Assembly: GCF_003075395.1 (NCBI RefSeq)
Contig: NZ_QDFV01000001.1
Location: forward strand, 372,001-436,000
DNA: 64,000 nucleotides
Origin: Microbacterium sp. TPD7012
GTDB taxonomy: Bacteria; Actinomycetota; Actinomycetes; Actinomycetales; Microbacteriaceae
Direction: 5' to 3'
Shown here: piece after piece, positions 35,835 through 43,568 of the stretch
Numbering within the stretch: the first letter of the stretch is position 1
Layout of the letters: every line of letters starts with the position of its first letter
The notes under the pieces: generated by a model
The model's database searches: none
Seen by the model: the letters and a program-made list of their open reading frames with translations, nothing else
What the model was told of the DNA's origin: nothing
Made by a program: the position numbers and the translations under genes

Positions 35835-35895
35835 GACGATTCTCCTGATAAAGTAATTTGATTGCAGACGCCGGATATTGCGCGTCGAAGCACAA

Positions 35896-35926
35896 TGCTT
35901 GCACACGCAACTATAAAGCGCAAGCA
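35896..35926. promoter_or_regulatory. Inverted and direct repeats between the MFS and MarR genes, candidate MarR operator
   Basis: TGCTTGC (35896-35902) and GCAAGCA (35920-35926) form a perfect 7-bp inverted repeat flanking TATAAA (35912-35917), a plausible -10 for the MarR gene. GCAACTAT is also repeated directly at 35907-35914 and 35924-35931. The 110-bp divergent region is AT-richer than its surroundings. Binding here would repress both genes. Confidence 0.5.
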
Positions 35927-35944
35927 ACTATCTGAGGAGTGCGG

Positions 35945-36406
35945 ATGGGAATCGCAGACGACGCCGTCGAAGTGCGCGCCCAGGGGTGGCGGACGTTGGC
36001 TGCGCTGCACGGCCTGATCGAAGCAGAACTCGAGCGCGCCCTCGCCGACGCGGTCGGCCTGTCGGTCGTGGAGTACACCGTGCTCGACGCGCTCGAGCGT
36101 CAGGACGGCTGGCACATGCGCATGCAGCAGCTGGCCAGGGCGACCGCCCTGAGCCCCAGTGCCACGACGCGGCTCGTGAACCGTCTCGAAGACCGCGCGC
36201 TGCTCACGCGTGTGCTGTGCGCCGACGACCGTCGTGGCATCTACACCGAGCTGACGGCATCCGGTCGGGAGCTCTACGAGCGCGCCCACCCGATCCACGA
36301 CGCCACGCTCCGCCGCGCTCTGGACGATGCGGCTGCTCAGCCGGAGCTCGCTCCCGTGGTCGAGGCTCTGAACGGCGTCGCGCTCCCCGCGCTCGTCACC
36401 CGCTGA
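35945..36406 (+). CDS. MarR-family transcriptional regulator
   Basis: A 153-residue winged-helix regulator: 'LSVVEYTVLDALERQDGWHMRMQQLA' (read in parts, ~36-62) leads into the recognition region 'ALSPSATTRLVNRLEDRALL', and the wing includes 'CADDRRGIYTELTASGREL'. GAGGAG precedes the ATG at 35945; a GTG six bases upstream lies inside that ribosome site and is unlikely. Divergent from the MFS gene it probably represses. Its last 70 bp overlap the end of the convergent quinone-reductase gene. Confidence 0.92.
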   Translation: MGIADDAVEVRAQGWRTLAALHGLIEAELERALADAVGLSVVEYTVLDALERQDGWHMRMQQLARATALSPSATTRLVNRLEDRALLTRVLCADDRRGIYTELTASGRELYERAHPIHDATLRRALDDAAAQPELAPVVEALNGVALPALVTR

Positions 36407-37389
36407 GGCGCCGCGAACTCACCGGTCGGGGTGATCCCGACGCTCGGCGTCAGGGAGATCACGATCTTGCCGGAGGCGTGTCCGGCGATCGATCGCGCAT
36501 ACGCGATACGCACGTCTTCGAGCGGATGCACCGAGTCGATCGGCAGCTCGACGCTGCCGTCGGCGATCAGCTGAGCGACCATCGCGAGCTCCCGCGCGCC
36601 GGCCTTCGCCCCGCCGATGCCGCGGACCGGATGCCGAGAGCGCGCCTCGTAGTCGGCCACGGTGTTGATGCGATCCGCTGGCACGCCCATGGCCAGAGCG
36701 AGGTCGACCGTGCCGTGACCGACGGTGTCGAGCACCGCAGTGATCCCGCCGGGCGCCGCCGCCCGCACCGCGTCGGCGAGGTCGTCGCCGTAGGCGAGCG
36801 GATGGATGCCGAGGCGCCGCAGCAGCGCGTGGTTGCGCGGACCGGCCGTCCCGATGACCCGGGCACCCCGAAGGACGCAGAGCTGCGCCGTGAGGATGCC
36901 GACGCCACCGGCTGCGCCGCTCACCAGGACCACGTCGCCCGCGCCGATCCGCTGGGATCCGACGCTCGCCACGGCCGTGCGGCCGACGACGTTGAGAGCT
37001 CCCGCGACGACGAGCGGGAGCCCCTCCGGCACGCGGACGAGCAGCGCGGGGTCGATCACGAGGTGGTCGGCCTGCGCGTGGTACCGGAGCCCGCCGAACA
37101 CCTCTTCGCCCGTGCGCCATCCGGTGACGTCGTCTCCGACAGCTTCGATGGTGCCCGAGAAGTCGTACCCGTTGCCCGACGGCAGGCTCCGCTCGTACGG
37201 ATCGTGCATCGGCTCGCCGCTGAACAGCTTCCAGTCGACGGGGTTCACACCGGCCGCGGCCACCCGGACCAGAACCTCACCCGCGGCGGGACGGGGGACC
37301 GCCCGATGCTCGATCTCGAGCACCTCGGGGCCCCCGAACCGGTGGAACACGACGCGTCTCGACGCGGCATCCGTCGGTGCGAGGGTCAT
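36337..37389 (-). CDS. Zinc-independent quinone reductase-like oxidoreductase (QOR/MDR family)
   Basis: A 350-residue NADPH-dependent medium-chain reductase. 'RFGGPEVLEIEHRAVPRPAAGEVLVRV' (in parts) at the N-terminus, 'GVNPVDWKLFSG', 'GYDFSGTIEAVGDDV' and the nucleotide-binding 'VLVSGAAGGVGILTAQL' are typical of NADPH:quinone reductases, and zinc ligands are missing. It overlaps the convergent MarR gene by 70 bp and its last ~20 residues look like a poorly conserved extension. It lies 26 bp downstream of the GH9 gene and could be transcribed with it, or be a separate oxidative-stress gene. Confidence 0.88.
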   Translation of the reverse strand: MTLAPTDAASRRVVFHRFGGPEVLEIEHRAVPRPAAGEVLVRVAAAGVNPVDWKLFSGEPMHDPYERSLPSGNGYDFSGTIEAVGDDVTGWRTGEEVFGGLRYHAQADHLVIDPALLVRVPEGLPLVVAGALNVVGRTAVASVGSQRIGAGDVVLVSGAAGGVGILTAQLCVLRGARVIGTAGPRNHALLRRLGIHPLAYGDDLADAVRAAAPGGITAVLDTVGHGTVDLALAMGVPADRINTVADYEARSRHPVRGIGGAKAGARELAMVAQLIADGSVELPIDSVHPLEDVRIAYARSIAGHASGKIVISLTPSVGITPTGEFAAPQRVTSAGSATPFRASTTGASSG

Positions 37390-37415
37390 GGGGACAGCCT
37401 AGGAGGATCCCCTGC

Positions 37416-39152
37416 TCACCCGGCGCTGACGGCGAGCAGGAACCAGGCCGAGTGCGGGATCCACTGCTCCGCCCATCGCCAGGAGTCGGGGCCCTCGGCG
37501 GTGTCCGATGTCAGGAAGGCGATGCCCTGCTCGTCGTCGGGGTGGCTGGTGATGCCGTTCACGATGCCGCCGGGCAGGTTCGGGAAGTCCGGGGTGTACT
37601 CGACGTTGTTCCGGCCGCGCCCCTGGAGCATGCAGGCGTCGAAGGGGTTCCGGCCGAGCACCCAGTGCACCTGATCGGCGGCGAAGCGACGCAGCCGCGC
37701 CGCAAGATCGGCATCGCACTCCGGGAGATCTGCGACGATCGCGGCTGCGAACGAGAGCGAGGCGAGGTTCGCGTTCTCGCCCTGCCACCAGTAGCCGGTG
37801 TCGTTGTCGTGAGGGAAGAAGAACGCGTCCTTCGGCACACCACCGCGCGGCTGCACGCGCTGCCGGGGGTAGCCGAACGGATTGGCGACGGCGTCCGTCC
37901 GATCCAACAGATCCTTCGCGAGCTGCACGGCGAGGGCGCGCGCCCGCCCGACGTGGGCGCCGGCCGGCACGAGCGCCGCGTAGCGGAGCAGGGCGATCGC
38001 CGGGAGTCCGGCCTCGACCGCCGAGAAGTACGGGCGTCCGTCGTGCCAGGCCTCGAACCATCCGGCCGCGCCGTCGGCTCCGGCGCGATAGCGCTCGATC
38101 AGCGAGAGGGCGCGGCGGTCCGCCGCGGCGGCGAATCGCGTGCGCTCATCGGGTCCGACAGCCGCCACGAGCTCGGATGCCGCGAGCAGCGCGCAGTGGT
38201 CGTCGACGATCGACTCCGCACTCTCGGTCAGCTCCCCGGTCTCGAGATCGAGCCCGAACAGGTAGTCGTCGTTGTGCATCTCGAGGTCGTCGAAGGCCCC
38301 GACGGCAGCGGCCAGGTACTCCGCAGACGTGAAGTCGCCGTGCGCGCTCTCCCGCGACGCCCGCGCCAGCGCGGCGATCGCGAGCCCGCCGCCGCCGCGG
38401 TACGACGCCCGGTACCGGTCGGTGCGCACGCATTCCGGCAGCGGCGCGTTGATCACCCGCTCGTCGAGCTGCTTGGTCAGGGCGTCGAAGATGCCGCTGT
38501 AGAACGCGCCTTCCGGGGTGCGGAAGCGCACCAGGAAGTCGGCGCCGAACAGGGCCTCGTCACGCAGCCGCGCTCCGAGTGCCCGATGGAACCGCGGATG
38601 CCGTGTCGCCAGCTGGTCGCGCGCCTCGAGGAACGCCCACGTGCACAGGGGGATCTGCTGCGGGCTCATGGTCGGCGAGTACGTCAGGTGGCTGAGGAAC
38701 TTGCTCGTGTCGCCGCTTGCGTCGAGCCACCCGCCGCGGGCATCCACCGTGTAGCCGGAGTCGTCGCCGTACCGCAGGGCGGCGGCATCCTTCTGTTCGA
38801 TCTCACCGCTGGAGCGGCCTGCCTTGAAGGCGAAGAGGATGTCGGAGAGCGTGCCGGCGGCGAGCCGCTCCTCGCCGATCGTGAACGGCTCCGACGAGAC
38901 GGCCTCGTCATCGACCGCCGCCGCGAGGACGTAGCGTCCGGGTGAATCGACGGCGTCGAAGTCCACGCGCGAGTATGCGCCCGTCCGCCAGGCGTCCACC
39001 GCCGCCACCGGTGTCGCCTCCAGCCGGATGCGGGAGCCGTCGTCGAGGGACAGCAGCTCCACGTGCGGCGTCGACCCGAGCTCGGCGAGCTCGATGAGTG
39101 CGGACTTGGGTGCCCCGGTGTCGTAGCCGAGGTGATCGATGAGGATGCGCAT
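37416..39152 (-). CDS. Glycoside hydrolase family 9 protein, intracellular
   Basis: A 578-residue protein with an N-terminal CelD-type Ig-like domain (~1-90, starting 'ILIDHLGYDTGAPKSALI') and an (alpha/alpha)6-barrel catalytic domain (~95-578). The usual catalytic 'DAGD' segment appears as 'GWLDASGDTSKFLSHL' (~140-156), and the end carries 'LGRNPFDACMLQGRGR', 'TPDFPNLPGGIVNGI' and 'WRWAEQWIPH', where the proton-donor Glu is expected. There is no signal peptide. It therefore probably cleaves imported oligosaccharides in the cytoplasm rather than polymeric cellulose. It is the last gene of the sugar ABC operon, one base after the permease gene. Confidence 0.88.
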   Translation of the reverse strand: MRILIDHLGYDTGAPKSALIELAELGSTPHVELLSLDDGSRIRLEATPVAAVDAWRTGAYSRVDFDAVDSPGRYVLAAAVDDEAVSSEPFTIGEERLAAGTLSDILFAFKAGRSSGEIEQKDAAALRYGDDSGYTVDARGGWLDASGDTSKFLSHLTYSPTMSPQQIPLCTWAFLEARDQLATRHPRFHRALGARLRDEALFGADFLVRFRTPEGAFYSGIFDALTKQLDERVINAPLPECVRTDRYRASYRGGGGLAIAALARASRESAHGDFTSAEYLAAAVGAFDDLEMHNDDYLFGLDLETGELTESAESIVDDHCALLAASELVAAVGPDERTRFAAAADRRALSLIERYRAGADGAAGWFEAWHDGRPYFSAVEAGLPAIALLRYAALVPAGAHVGRARALAVQLAKDLLDRTDAVANPFGYPRQRVQPRGGVPKDAFFFPHDNDTGYWWQGENANLASLSFAAAIVADLPECDADLAARLRRFAADQVHWVLGRNPFDACMLQGRGRNNVEYTPDFPNLPGGIVNGITSHPDDEQGIAFLTSDTAEGPDSWRWAEQWIPHSAWFLLAVSAG

Positions 39153-39153
39153 G

Positions 39154-40074
39154 TCAGCCCTTGAGTGCTCCGGCGAGGACCGCGTTCTCCATCTTCTCGG
39201 CGAACACCGCGTAGACGAGGTAGGCGGGGATCAGAGTGATGAGGATGCCGGCGGCAAGAACACCGTACTGCGCGGCGTTCGCGATCGAGAGTGTGGGCAG
39301 CGCCACCTGCGCGGTGCGCAGCGTCGCCTCCGGCCCGATGATCACGAGCGAGAAGAAGTACTCGTTCCAGAAGGAGAGGAAGTTGAGGATCGCGACGACG
39401 GTGAGAGTCGGCACGGCGAGCGGAACGTAGACCGACCACAGCACCCGCAGGGGGCCGGCGCCGTCGAGCACGGCCGACTCCTCGAGCTCGGCGGGCACCG
39501 CGCGCATCGCCTGCGTCAGCAGGATCACCGTCAACGGCATCGCCGACGCGGGGAGGAAGAGGATGAGGAACTCGCGGGTGTGGAACAGATGCATCGCGAT
39601 CGACAGCAGCACGGTCGGCACGAGCGCCGCGAAACCGGGGATGAGGAATCCGAGCGCGAAGATCCGCTCCACCATCCGTCCGAGCGAACCCTTCGCGCGC
39701 GCCAGCGCGAACGCCGCCGGCACTGCGAGGGCGAGCGTCAGGACCTCCGCACCGATCGTGATGTACGCCGAGTTCAGCAGGGCCGTGCCGAGCGACGCCT
39801 GCGAGAACGCCAGCCCGAAGTTGTCGAGCGTCAGCGGGGTGAAAGGCGAGAACGGCTGGTTGAAGATGTCGGTGTTGCGCTTGAACGCCGAGATCAGCAG
39901 GTAGTAGAGCGGAGCGGCGAGCAGGATCACGTACAGCCAGACGCCGGCGTGCGCGAAGTACTTCGAGGGACCGGTGCGGGCCAGAGCGCCGCCGCGCGTG
40001 CGACGACGCGGGGTGGAGCGAGGGGCGGATGCCGTGGTGCGGGAGGGAGCGGGGGCTTCGAGTGTGGTGGTCAT
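39154..40074 (-). CDS. Carbohydrate ABC transporter permease (MalG/type 2 inner subunit)
   Basis: A 306-residue permease. A basic ~40-residue N-terminal tail precedes six membrane segments. The MalG-like 'LISAFKRNTDIFNQPFSPF' after helix 1 and the EAA loop 'PAELEESAVLDGAGPLRVLW' (~215-235) are typical. It works with the permease encoded at 40089-41003 and the lipoprotein at 41062-42345. No dedicated ATPase gene is present, so a shared MsiK-type ATPase encoded elsewhere is likely, as is usual for actinobacterial sugar importers. Confidence 0.93.
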   Translation of the reverse strand: MTTTLEAPAPSRTTASAPRSTPRRRTRGGALARTGPSKYFAHAGVWLYVILLAAPLYYLLISAFKRNTDIFNQPFSPFTPLTLDNFGLAFSQASLGTALLNSAYITIGAEVLTLALAVPAAFALARAKGSLGRMVERIFALGFLIPGFAALVPTVLLSIAMHLFHTREFLILFLPASAMPLTVILLTQAMRAVPAELEESAVLDGAGPLRVLWSVYVPLAVPTLTVVAILNFLSFWNEYFFSLVIIGPEATLRTAQVALPTLSIANAAQYGVLAAGILITLIPAYLVYAVFAEKMENAVLAGALKG

Positions 40075-40088
40075 GGCGTCGGATCCCT

Positions 40089-41003
40089 TCAGTACTTCTG
40101 CCGGAACGCGCGGCGGATCACGAGGATGCCGACGACGCCGACGACGAACAGCACCACGGCGACGGCCTGGCTGTATCCGACCTTCGACTGATTGAAGGCG
40201 AAGTCGTAGACGAGGAACGACAGGGTGGCGGTGGCGTTGCCGGGGCCGCCCTTGGTGAGCAGCAGCACGACGGCGGCGGAGGAGAACAGTGTCCAGAGGA
40301 ACTGCAGCATCGTGACGACGCCGACGAACTCCCGGCACATCGGCCAGGCGATGCTCCACATGCGGCGGAAGTGGCCGCACCCGTCGATCTCGGCCGCTTC
40401 GAAGACCGAGGCGTCGATGGAGTTGAGTCGCGCGGCGAGCATGATCGCGGACACCGACATGCTGCACCAGATGGTGACGATGATGATCGACAGCATCGCG
40501 GAGTCGCCGTTCGCGAGCCACGGGCGGGCGAACTGCTCGAGACCGAGGATCTCGAGGAAGCCGTTGATCATGCCCTTCGGCGCGAAGACGCCGATGAACA
40601 CCATGGCGAGGGCGGATGCCGAGAGCAGCACGGGCGTGAACATGAGGGCGCGGACGAACCGGTGGCCGCGGGGCTTCAGGTTCAGGTAGTACGCGATCAT
40701 GAACGCACCCACGACCACGATCGGCAGGGTGACGACGAGCTGGAGGATCGTGTTGCCGGTCGCCAGCCACACGACCGGGTCGCCGGCCAGGCGGACGAAG
40801 TTCTCGAATCCGGCGGGGGTGCGCGGGGCGATGAGCCCTCGCCAGTTGACGGTGGAGAAGTAGAAGAGACTGACGAGGGGTCCGATCGTGAAGACGAGGA
40901 ACCACAGCAGCGCGGGGAGCGTTGCCGACAGCTGCAGCATCTCGCTCCGTCGGCGGGATCTGCGGCGCCGAAGCGCGACGACGTCGGGGGACAGGGCGGT
41001 CAT
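40089..41003 (-). CDS. Carbohydrate ABC transporter permease (MalF/type 1 inner subunit)
   Basis: A 304-residue permease. 'LSATLPALLWFLVFTIGPLVSLFYFS' (in parts) forms helix 1 and the following loop, and the EAA loop 'DASVFEAAEIDGCGHFRRMW' (~205-224) is well conserved. The ATG at 41003 gives the usual N-terminus; an in-frame extension would read through the intergenic hairpin at 41024-41053 and is rejected. Confidence 0.93.
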   Translation of the reverse strand: MTALSPDVVALRRRRSRRRSEMLQLSATLPALLWFLVFTIGPLVSLFYFSTVNWRGLIAPRTPAGFENFVRLAGDPVVWLATGNTILQLVVTLPIVVVGAFMIAYYLNLKPRGHRFVRALMFTPVLLSASALAMVFIGVFAPKGMINGFLEILGLEQFARPWLANGDSAMLSIIIVTIWCSMSVSAIMLAARLNSIDASVFEAAEIDGCGHFRRMWSIAWPMCREFVGVVTMLQFLWTLFSSAAVVLLLTKGGPGNATATLSFLVYDFAFNQSKVGYSQAVAVVLFVVGVVGILVIRRAFRQKY

Positions 41004-41023
41004 GGATGCTCCAGCAGTCGGGA

Positions 41024-41053
41024 GGGCGGTCCGGCGGATGCGCCGGACCGCCC
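41024..41053 (-). terminator. Strong hairpin between binding-protein and permease genes
   Basis: GGGCGGTCCGGCG (41024-41036) pairs perfectly with CGCCGGACCGCCC (41041-41053), 13 bp with a 4-nt loop, between the lipoprotein stop (41062) and the permease start (41003). There is no T-run. This is the expected position for partial termination or for 3'-end protection that makes the binding protein more abundant than the permeases. Confidence 0.65.
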
Positions 41054-41061
41054 CGGCGGTC

Positions 41062-42345
41062 TTACTTCGCGGCGGCGTAGATGTCGTCGACGGTCTGGCA
41101 GATCGTCGCGGCATCCGTGCCGGGGGTGAAGGCGACCGAGGTCGCGCGGTACATGGGGTTGGAGACGTCGGCCGGCACGTAGATGTCGGGCATCACGGGG
41201 AAGTCCACGGCCTCGGGCAGCTCGGTCAGCGACTGGGCGAGCAGCGGAGAGGTGACGCCGGACGTGTCGCCGCCGAAGTCGGCGACCGGGATCACGCCGC
41301 CCTCGTCGAGGATGCCCTTGAGCACGTCGTTGCCGTACATGTAGGTGATGAGCTGCTCGACCGCGTCGATCTTCTCCTCGCCGTTGGGGCTGATCCACCA
41401 CCCGGCGGACGTCGAGCCGCGGTAGGCGAGGGGCTTGTCGAACGGCGCGCCGTCGGCGACCGGGAGTCCGCCGAGCACCGTGGCAGCGGCGAGCTCGTCC
41501 GAGGGGGACGGATACGCCCACGACCCGATCGGGGCGATGGCGGCCTGTCCGTCCATGTACGCGGCCTGCGCCTGGTCTGCCGTGTATCCCTCGACGCCGT
41601 CGACGAAGACGCCTGCGTCGCGGAGCTCGACGAGCAGTTCGATGCCCTTCATGGCCTCGGGGTTGTCACACGTGCCGCCCTCCGCGTAGACCTGCTTGGC
41701 CTCGTCGGTCGACATGTACATCTCGAGGAACTGCAGGAAGATCTTCTGCCCTGACCAGTCGATACCGCCCAGCGCGACCGGGGCGATGCCGGCGGCGCGC
41801 AGCTTCTTCGTCGCGTCGATGAGCTCGTCGGTCGTGGTGGGGACGCTTTCGACACCGGCCTGAGTCAGCAGGTCGGTGTTGTACCACCACGGCCACGTGA
41901 ACCCGGAGTACGGGAAGGCGCGGACGTTGTCCTCGGCATCCGTCCAGTCCACGAGCGCGTCCTCGGGGATCCGGTCGGCGATGCCCCATTCCTCGATGTA
42001 GTCGTTCACGGGCACCACGGCGCCGTTGATCGCCCAGTCGAGCTGCTTCTCGAGGAGCCCGACCAGCAGCACGTCGGCCTCTTCGCCGGCGAGAAGCGAG
42101 GTCTCGTAGACCTGGTTCAGGTTGTCGCCGGATTCGAGCACCTTGACCTCGATGCCGGTCTCCTCGGTGAACGCCTCGAAGGCGGCGAACAGCGGCTTGT
42201 TCTGCGCCTGGCTCGCCGTCCAGTTCGTCTGGACGACGATCTGGTTCGGGTCGCTGGCGGGCTGGCTGCTCGCGCAGGCCCCGAGGCTCACGGCGAGCAC
42301 GACGGCACTGGCTCCGGCCAGGGGGATGGACACGCGCTTCTGCAC
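41062..42345 (-). CDS. Sugar ABC transporter substrate-binding lipoprotein (family 1)
   Basis: A 427-residue lipoprotein with a ~20-residue hydrophobic signal and lipobox LGAC (Cys ~24). The mature part shows the family 1 sugar-binding fold ('VVQTNWTASQAQNKPLFAAFEAF', 'DVLLVGLLEKQLDW', 'AFPYSGFTWPWWYNTDLL'). It is the first gene of the importer-GH9 operon. Its promoter carries the 17-bp motif shared with the GntR gene. With the GH9 enzyme in the same operon, beta-linked oligosaccharides are a reasonable guess for the ligand. Confidence 0.93.
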   Translation of the reverse strand: MQKRVSIPLAGASAVVLAVSLGACASSQPASDPNQIVVQTNWTASQAQNKPLFAAFEAFTEETGIEVKVLESGDNLNQVYETSLLAGEEADVLLVGLLEKQLDWAINGAVVPVNDYIEEWGIADRIPEDALVDWTDAEDNVRAFPYSGFTWPWWYNTDLLTQAGVESVPTTTDELIDATKKLRAAGIAPVALGGIDWSGQKIFLQFLEMYMSTDEAKQVYAEGGTCDNPEAMKGIELLVELRDAGVFVDGVEGYTADQAQAAYMDGQAAIAPIGSWAYPSPSDELAAATVLGGLPVADGAPFDKPLAYRGSTSAGWWISPNGEEKIDAVEQLITYMYGNDVLKGILDEGGVIPVADFGGDTSGVTSPLLAQSLTELPEAVDFPVMPDIYVPADVSNPMYRATSVAFTPGTDAATICQTVDDIYAAAK

Positions 42346-42389
42346 GAGAGACCTCCTTGTCGGCCGGTCGGATACCGGCGATTCCCTGA

Positions 42390-42429
42390 ATGGTAGTGTC
42401 TCGGACTCTAAGTGGTCAATACTGGTATG
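42390..42429 (-). promoter_or_regulatory. Promoter and GntR-type operator of the sugar ABC-GH9 operon
   Basis: On the minus strand TTGACC (42414-42419) and TACCAT (42390-42395) are 18 bp apart and precede the binding-protein start at 42345. The plus-strand sequence TGGTCAATACTGGTATG (42413-42429) overlaps the -35 and differs at only two positions from TGGTCGTTACTGGTATG at 54546-54562, in front of the GntR/UTRA gene. Occupancy by that regulator would block the promoter. Confidence 0.55.
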
Positions 42430-42439
42430 TAAAAGACCT

Positions 42440-43384
42440 CTAACTAAATACGACGACGCCCTTCACGAAGTCGGCAGGACGCTCCTCCATCAGCTCATAC
42501 GCCCGATCCACGTCTTCGAGGGCGAAGGTGTGGGTGATGAGCGGCAGGTAGCTGAAGCGGCCGTCGGCGATCATCGCGAGGCCCTCGCGCATCGCACGGA
42601 CCGTGCGCGGGCGCTCGGGGGAGAAGCCGTTCACGATCGTCGCGCCCTTGTACCAGAGCTCCATGTCCATCGGCGCGTCGCCGGCGTGGTGGTACCCGAC
42701 GATGCACACGGTGCCGTACGGGCGCACGAGCGAGGACGTGGTCCGCAGCGCGGCGGTCACCCCCGTGGCCTCGACGACGACGTCCATGCGCTGCTCGCGT
42801 CGGCCGGATGATGAGACGAACTCACCCGGCAGGTCATCGGGGTGATAAGCCTCATGCGCGCCGAGCGCCAGGGCGCGTGCGCGCGCGGCCGGATTCGGGT
42901 CGACGGCCACCAGCAGTCCCGGCAGGCGGGTCGCGGCCAGCTGGACGAGGCCGAGGCCCATGAAGCCGAGCCCCACGACCGCGACGCGATCACCCGGACG
43001 GATGCGGCTGCGGGACAGCGCCTCCTCGAGGTCGGCGAGTGGCTCTCCGATCACATGCTGCGGCGCGAACCCCGCCGGCACGCGCAGGATCGAATCGGCG
43101 TCGAGCGCGACCCGGGTGGCGAAGCCGTCGCCGCCGAGACCGGTCACGACCTCGCCCACCTGCCAGCGTCCGGCGGGGTCGCCGACCGCGCTGATCCGGC
43201 CGACGGTCTCGTGGCCGAGCCGTACCGGCTTCTCCGGCGTTCCGTGCTCGCGCCATGGCGTGCGATCGGACGTGCAGACGCCGCATGTCAGCACGTCGAT
43301 CACCACCTGGGAGGGCGTCGGGATCGGATCGGGCGCCTCGACGATCTCGGACCGGCGCGGACCGACTACCTGGCTGATGAGCAT
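42440..43384 (-). CDS. Zinc-type medium-chain alcohol/polyol dehydrogenase
   Basis: A 314-residue NAD(P)-dependent dehydrogenase. 'CGVCTSDRTPW' (~34-44) and 'RLGHETVGRISAVGD' hold the catalytic zinc ligands, and 'VAVVGLGFMGLGLVQLAA' is the nucleotide-binding loop. The structural-zinc loop with four cysteines is absent, which makes it shorter than classical alcohol dehydrogenases (~340-350). The ATG at 43384 has GGAGGAGA upstream. It lies upstream of, and on the same strand as, the sugar ABC operon, and probably oxidises a sugar or polyol. Confidence 0.9.
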   Translation of the reverse strand: MLISQVVGPRRSEIVEAPDPIPTPSQVVIDVLTCGVCTSDRTPWREHGTPEKPVRLGHETVGRISAVGDPAGRWQVGEVVTGLGGDGFATRVALDADSILRVPAGFAPQHVIGEPLADLEEALSRSRIRPGDRVAVVGLGFMGLGLVQLAATRLPGLLVAVDPNPAARARALALGAHEAYHPDDLPGEFVSSSGRREQRMDVVVEATGVTAALRTTSSLVRPYGTVCIVGYHHAGDAPMDMELWYKGATIVNGFSPERPRTVRAMREGLAMIADGRFSYLPLITHTFALEDVDRAYELMEERPADFVKGVVVFS

Positions 43385-43449
43385 GGAATTCTCCTCCGGC
43401 GGGTGACTGCGGACCACTCACCGGCTTGTCTCAATTGGACAGCAAGTGG

Positions 43450-43505
43450 TTGCACTCATCATAGAAGCGTATTAGCTTGGCCCTCAGTGGTATTTCAATG
43501 GACTA
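43450..43505. promoter_or_regulatory. Divergent promoters and operator-like repeat between the dehydrogenase and Gfo/Idh genes
   Basis: Plus strand: TTGCAC (43450-43455) and TAGCTT (43473-43478), 17-bp spacing, towards the 43565 operon. Minus strand: TTGAAA (43493-43498 on the complement) and TAATAC (43469-43474 on the complement), 18-bp spacing, towards the dehydrogenase. TGGTAT at 43488-43493 followed by a second TGG seven bases on loosely resembles the GntR motif at 42413 and 54546. Confidence 0.4.
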
Positions 43506-43532
43506 CTACAAACGCTCGAAGGAGAGGCCATA

Positions 43533-43568
43533 GTGTACCAGTTCCCCCTGACGGACGGGCCGCGATGA
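43533..43568 (+). CDS. Possible 11-codon upstream reading frame coupled to the Gfo/Idh gene
   Basis: GAAGGAGAGG (43518-43527 region) is well spaced for a GTG at 43533, which opens an 11-codon frame (Met-Tyr-Gln-Phe-Pro-Leu-Thr-Asp-Gly-Pro-Arg) ending in TGA at 43566-43568 and overlapping the ATG of the next gene as ATGA. The main gene itself has no good ribosome site. This could be a leader peptide that couples translation, or the remains of a longer N-terminus broken by a frameshift. Confidence 0.35.
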   Translation: MYQFPLTDGPR

